Shown one piece after another: positions 60,538 to 64,000 of a stretch of 64,000 nt of DNA. The notes beneath the pieces are model-generated. The model saw nothing but the letters and a program-made list of their open reading frames with translations. It did no database searches and had not been told where the DNA came from. The position numbers were made by a program, and so were the translations under genes. Source of the DNA: Neobacillus notoginsengisoli (GTDB taxonomy: Bacteria; Bacillota; Bacilli; Bacillales; Cytobacillaceae); assembly GCF_003515685.1 (NCBI RefSeq), contig NZ_QWEG01000001.1, positions 372,001 through 436,000 on the forward strand. Reading direction: 5' to 3'. How positions within the stretch are numbered: position 1 is the stretch's first letter; each line of letters opens with the position of its first letter.

Positions 60538-61022
60538 ATTTTGTTGCCTTGTATTGACCGTTTTTTTTTCGTAAGATTTTATCTGAAGAAAGGCGGCTGT
60601 GCCAGGCATTATTCATTGGATAAAACAGGATGTAGAAAAGATCCTCTCGGACTTGATGCTGAAAAACATGCTTGAGGATGCAATGGTCAAGGTTTGGCTG
60701 TAAGTGTTGAAGTTTGAGAATTGGCGACCTGCCTTTATTACATAAAACCGTCAGAAGGTAAGTCGATCCTCGAGTTCCATGATATCGACTCTGAAGGACT
60801 GAAACGGATGTAAAAGCGGCCAGGGAAATAAAAGCTGCTAAAAATCAATGTTACGGTTTTTAACAGCTCGACTTTGTAAAAGCAGCTGCTGATTCTGAAG
60901 CAATATTAAACGACATCGAAGTTTGTGCGTCTGTGTATGTTAAGGAGTTATCAACGTGGAGCGGAGAAGTTGAGGAATGAGGCGACTTGGATGTAGCCGG
61001 CAGTTGAAAAATAGATAACGCG
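60538..61022. other. Region of decayed coding sequence
   Basis: Frames show protein-like pieces broken by stops (for example YIKPSEGKSILEFHDIDSEG at about 60740-60800), suggesting one or more lost genes. A GTGCCAGGCATT word is at 60599. No intact gene. Confidence 0.4.
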
Positions 61023-61072
61023 AAACACTCATGAACTTTGGAAATTCAAAGTTTCGTGAGTGTCTTTTTTTG
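61023..61072 (+). terminator. Strong terminator
   Basis: A long stem acactca-gaactttg/caaagtttcgtgagtgt followed by CTTTTTTT. Confidence 0.8.
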
Positions 61073-61327
61073 CCTATGAATATATTGTCCAATTATAGAA
61101 GAGTTGGTAACTTCACCTTTTTTGATTGTTAAAAAATGTATTTGAGATAGGATAATTCTTTCTCCTGTCGAATGTGTTTATTAAAGATGGAAGTATTACA
61201 AATTTTGATATAGAAAAAATGCAAAAAACTATTGGGTGATTCTAATAATGTAGATAGGGTCGCAGATAGAAATTCAATCAATCACTCTTCCCATCCTTAT
61301 TTTTATTAACTTCGAGGTGAAAAAAGT

Positions 61328-64000
61328 ATGCTGAATTATAACTTCCATGCAATTCTTGAACCACTTGAGTTTCAATCATTAGTATGTGATATTGTTCAAC
61401 TTCGAGACGATATTTTTCTCGAGACTTACAAAGAAGGGAGGGATTTTGGTATTGATGGCTCTTATACAAATAAAAAGGGAAGGACTATTGTTCAAGTAAA
61501 ACGCTATCAACCTAATGCTTTTAATAGATTGTATTATGATCTAAAGACAAAGGAGTTACCTAAGGTCCGGAAATTGGCACCTAATCGATATATTTTAGGA
61601 GTATCTATGGATTTTGCCCCTGGACAAAAAGAGAAAATAGTTGAATTATTCCAAGGCTGTATCCTTGATAATGAAGATATTATTAGCTCCAAGGATATCA
61701 ATAACCTCCTTGGTGATCCAAGATATAAACGTATAGAATTAGCTTTTCCAAAGCTTTGGTTGCCTAGTATTAATGCATTTATCAATACTATGCATAAAAC
61801 CGTACATAGTGCACTATATAAAGAGTCTTTGGAGGAACTAAAAGGTGCTGTGAAAAAGTCAAAATCTTTTGTTCCAACGAGAATCTATCTAAGAGCTCTT
61901 GAAAAATGGACCAATAAAAATGTTATTATCCTTTCAGGAGAGCCAGGGGTAGGAAAGACAACTATTGCTCATCTATTAGCACTGGCATATTTACAACCCG
62001 CTAATTTAGACGGTTTTGTTTGGGCGAATTCCATTAATGATATTTATGCGATGCTTGAAGATGACCGACAACAAGTATTTATTTTAGATGACTTTTGGGG
62101 TAGCGTTTTTAATGATGAGTTAAAAAGCAGAAATAATGAAAACCGTCTAAATAAACTTATAAAGCGAATAGTAGAATCTAAGACAAATAAAAGGCTTATC
62201 CTTACAACCAGAGAATATGTCCTTCAACAAGGGTTACAGAAAAATCCAATTCTGAAGGAAACGCTGAATCAATATGCATTGGTTTGTACTATGGAGGAAT
62301 ATGGATATGATGATAGAGCAAGAATTTTACTAAGTCATATCTATACATCCAAGCTAGAATATGAATTTGTCGAATATCTTTATAAAAGAATAGATAGGCT
62401 TATTTATCATGAGAATTACAATCCGCGGGTATTGGCTCTGTTTTTGGATAAGGATCGGGAAGACAACTGTTCACCAGAGGATTATTTTTATTATCTCTGT
62501 GACTATTTTGATCATCCTACTTCATTTTGGGAAGATATATTCAATGAGTTGTCCGATGAAGCAAAAATTGTTTCTATGCTGCTTCTAATATCATCGACCC
62601 CAATGCTTTATTCCGACATGGAAATTTGTTATATGAAATACATAAGTAAATGTCCTGAGGTTACAAAAGTAAAAAGTCTTAAAGAGTGTTTAGCTGAACT
62701 AGAGAAAACAATGATCAAGTCATCCTTTAATGAAGAAATCGAAGAAATTATTTTGAGGTTTACAATACCTGCGGTACAGGATTATTTATATGAATTTATG
62801 TCCGATAATATTGAGCAGTATATACCGATAATTTTAAAATCTAGTGCTTTTTTCAATCAACTTCAATTTTCGTTTCAATATTTTTCCAATCGTTGTAGTG
62901 ACAGAATAAATAATTTAATAATACAAGAGTGTATTACCCACTATTCAGACTATGGAGTTAGTTATATGGAGTATGATGGGAGCTGGAATTGGGATCCAGA
63001 AGTGGAAAAAGAAATAGATGATTATTTTGTTGGGGAACTAAATAGACTTCATGAATTGCTCATTAATTGCAATCCCCAAAAACATAAAAATTTATTTGCC
63101 TTTTTAGAAGTGAAAATACAAAATTATTGTTTAACAATGGGAGCTGGCAATTTAATTTCGCAATACACTGATTTGCAAAATATCCCAGGAATTATAATCC
63201 GCTGCATTGAAAAAGGGATGGAATTTGATGGGGAGAGTATCATTAATAAATATTTTGAGGAGGCTTTCAGTGTTTACCACTTCAAAAATATGCGGGATTT
63301 CGATAAGGCTTTCCCAGAAGAGTATGCTTACTTTTATCAAAAGAATTATGAAAAAGTTAGAAGAAACTTAAAAAATACTATACTAAAAGAGTTGGATTTG
63401 CTTTATGAATTAGATATGGATATTAATTTTGATATGCTAATCGATGATGTTCCTGATGTCTTAAAAGAATTTGGACTACGGTATACAAAGCAATTCGAAT
63501 CTAAGATTTTTTCTGCAACAGGGAGAAAGCCACACATTATTAGTAAACAAAAAAGTAAATTCCCACAAAACGAAAGGAACCCTGAGCGAGAAGAAATAGA
63601 ACTAAACGAAATTAAACAGGATGCTTCTCTGTGGCTATTTGGCCCTAGGGAGACAAAACTAGAGAATAAAGAAAAACTTGCTTGTATTTTTGAGAGTAAT
63701 TTAAGCCCTTCTTTAAAAAGTGAATTTAAGAAAATTGTTAACAGTGCCGAACCCCACTATTTATATAATCTGATGGAAACTAGAGAATCATTTGAGATTC
63801 TACTAAAAGCTTTTCCTATAAGTGAATTTAGCTTTCCAAATAATGAGAGTAGTATAATGATGAATTTCCTTTCTTATTTGAGCCAAAACAATACCGATTT
63901 ACTAAAAAAAATTATAGGTTTTTGTGCAGAAGCCCTAGTTCTGTTTATATACCAAGACGAACCTGTTTTAAGAATAGATGAATTTATAACAAGTGATATA
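61328..64000 (+). CDS. Nuclease-STAND NTPase (probable anti-phage protein), cut by window edge
   Basis: Open for 891 codons to the window end with no stop. An N-terminal nuclease-like domain is suggested by GRDFGIDGSY (Asp43) and TIVQVKRY (Gln56, Lys58), a restriction-endonuclease (PD-(D/E)XK/Mrr) pattern. Then comes a STAND-type ATPase: Walker A SGEPGVGKTTIAH (Gly204-Thr211) and Walker B VFILDDFWG (Asp254, Asp255), resembling the nSTAND3 group. The rest is a long helical region that could sense phage proteins. Such architectures appear in Avs-type defence. GAGGTG precedes ATG 61328. Confidence 0.78.
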   Translation, partial: MLNYNFHAILEPLEFQSLVCDIVQLRDDIFLETYKEGRDFGIDGSYTNKKGRTIVQVKRYQPNAFNRLYYDLKTKELPKVRKLAPNRYILGVSMDFAPGQKEKIVELFQGCILDNEDIISSKDINNLLGDPRYKRIELAFPKLWLPSINAFINTMHKTVHSALYKESLEELKGAVKKSKSFVPTRIYLRALEKWTNKNVIILSGEPGVGKTTIAHLLALAYLQPANLDGFVWANSINDIYAMLEDDRQQVFILDDFWGSVFNDELKSRNNENRLNKLIKRIVESKTNKRLILTTREYVLQQGLQKNPILKETLNQYALVCTMEEYGYDDRARILLSHIYTSKLEYEFVEYLYKRIDRLIYHENYNPRVLALFLDKDREDNCSPEDYFYYLCDYFDHPTSFWEDIFNELSDEAKIVSMLLLISSTPMLYSDMEICYMKYISKCPEVTKVKSLKECLAELEKTMIKSSFNEEIEEIILRFTIPAVQDYLYEFMSDNIEQYIPIILKSSAFFNQLQFSFQYFSNRCSDRINNLIIQECITHYSDYGVSYMEYDGSWNWDPEVEKEIDDYFVGELNRLHELLINCNPQKHKNLFAFLEVKIQNYCLTMGAGNLISQYTDLQNIPGIIIRCIEKGMEFDGESIINKYFEEAFSVYHFKNMRDFDKAFPEEYAYFYQKNYEKVRRNLKNTILKELDLLYELDMDINFDMLIDDVPDVLKEFGLRYTKQFESKIFSATGRKPHIISKQKSKFPQNERNPEREEIELNEIKQDASLWLFGPRETKLENKEKLACIFESNLSPSLKSEFKKIVNSAEPHYLYNLMETRESFEILLKAFPISEFSFPNNESSIMMNFLSYLSQNNTDLLKKIIGFCAEALVLFIYQDEPVLRIDEFITSDI

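Overview
The window looks like a chromosome segment of a Gram-positive, spore-forming Bacillaceae (Bacillus in the broad sense). Evidence: strong GGAGG ribosome-binding sites with many TTG/GTG starts, an S-box (SAM-I) riboswitch, an FbpA-family and a DUF1540 small protein, a SleB/CwlJ-type cell-wall hydrolase, a PhoP-type box in front of a secreted 5'-nucleotidase, and a Bacillus-type dipeptide-transport/D-aminopeptidase locus. Function calls come from reading translations and motifs; no database search was run.

1-16 kb is a patchwork of decayed and accessory genes. It holds a DinB-like gene, the SAM riboswitch, a frameshifted metallo-beta-lactamase-fold hydrolase, a sulfite-oxidase relic, three small membrane proteins, a 5'-truncated aminotransferase (mtnE-like), a dGTPase, a PD-(D/E)XK nuclease with an unknown partner, a cyclic-phosphate-processing receiver-domain protein, and a GC-rich SPP1-like phage replication trio (initiator, helicase loader, DnaB helicase). 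The leader of the initiator gene occurs three times (about 4.87, 7.87 and 12.77 kb); two copies are attached to broken sequence. A DsbA/FrnE-family gene follows, with TGA in place of the first cysteine codon of its CxxC motif.

16.2-22.2 kb is a compact type II-C CRISPR-Cas locus beside a tRNA-Val gene: tracrRNA, cas9 (1083 aa, GeoCas9-like), a frameshifted cas1, cas2, and an array of 8 repeats and 7 spacers whose crRNA strand is the minus strand. One spacer matches the nearby FrnE-like gene at 26 of 30 bases, and another looks tRNA-derived. Next come two large helicase proteins often linked with genome conflict: a TOTE-type primase-helicase and a PLD-helicase-DUF3427 protein facing a Nudix hydrolase.

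28-47 kb is mixed: a secreted YHYH protein, a gene split by a stop codon, three MFS transporters (one paired with a PadR regulator), a cold-shock protein, a beta-propeller protein, an ASCH protein, gamma-glutamyltransferase, a 5'-nucleotidase and a SleB-like hydrolase. 47.8-55.9 kb is a peptide-uptake operon (MarR regulator, binding protein, two permeases, two ATPases, an M24 hydrolase) followed by a DppA-type D-aminopeptidase. 57.4-60.5 kb is an ECF sigma/anti-sigma operon with three membrane proteins, probably an envelope-stress module. The window ends inside a large STAND NTPase with an N-terminal nuclease-like domain, a likely anti-phage protein.

The best leads are the FrnE-like gene (in-frame TGA plus a bSECIS-like hairpin) and its link to a CRISPR spacer, the array and broken cas1, the truncated nuclease-STAND gene, the nuclease/partner pair, the SAM riboswitch before an FbpA-type gene, and a structured dispersed repeat with covarying stems. 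The number of single-base lesions could reflect true decay or sequence error; raw reads would decide.
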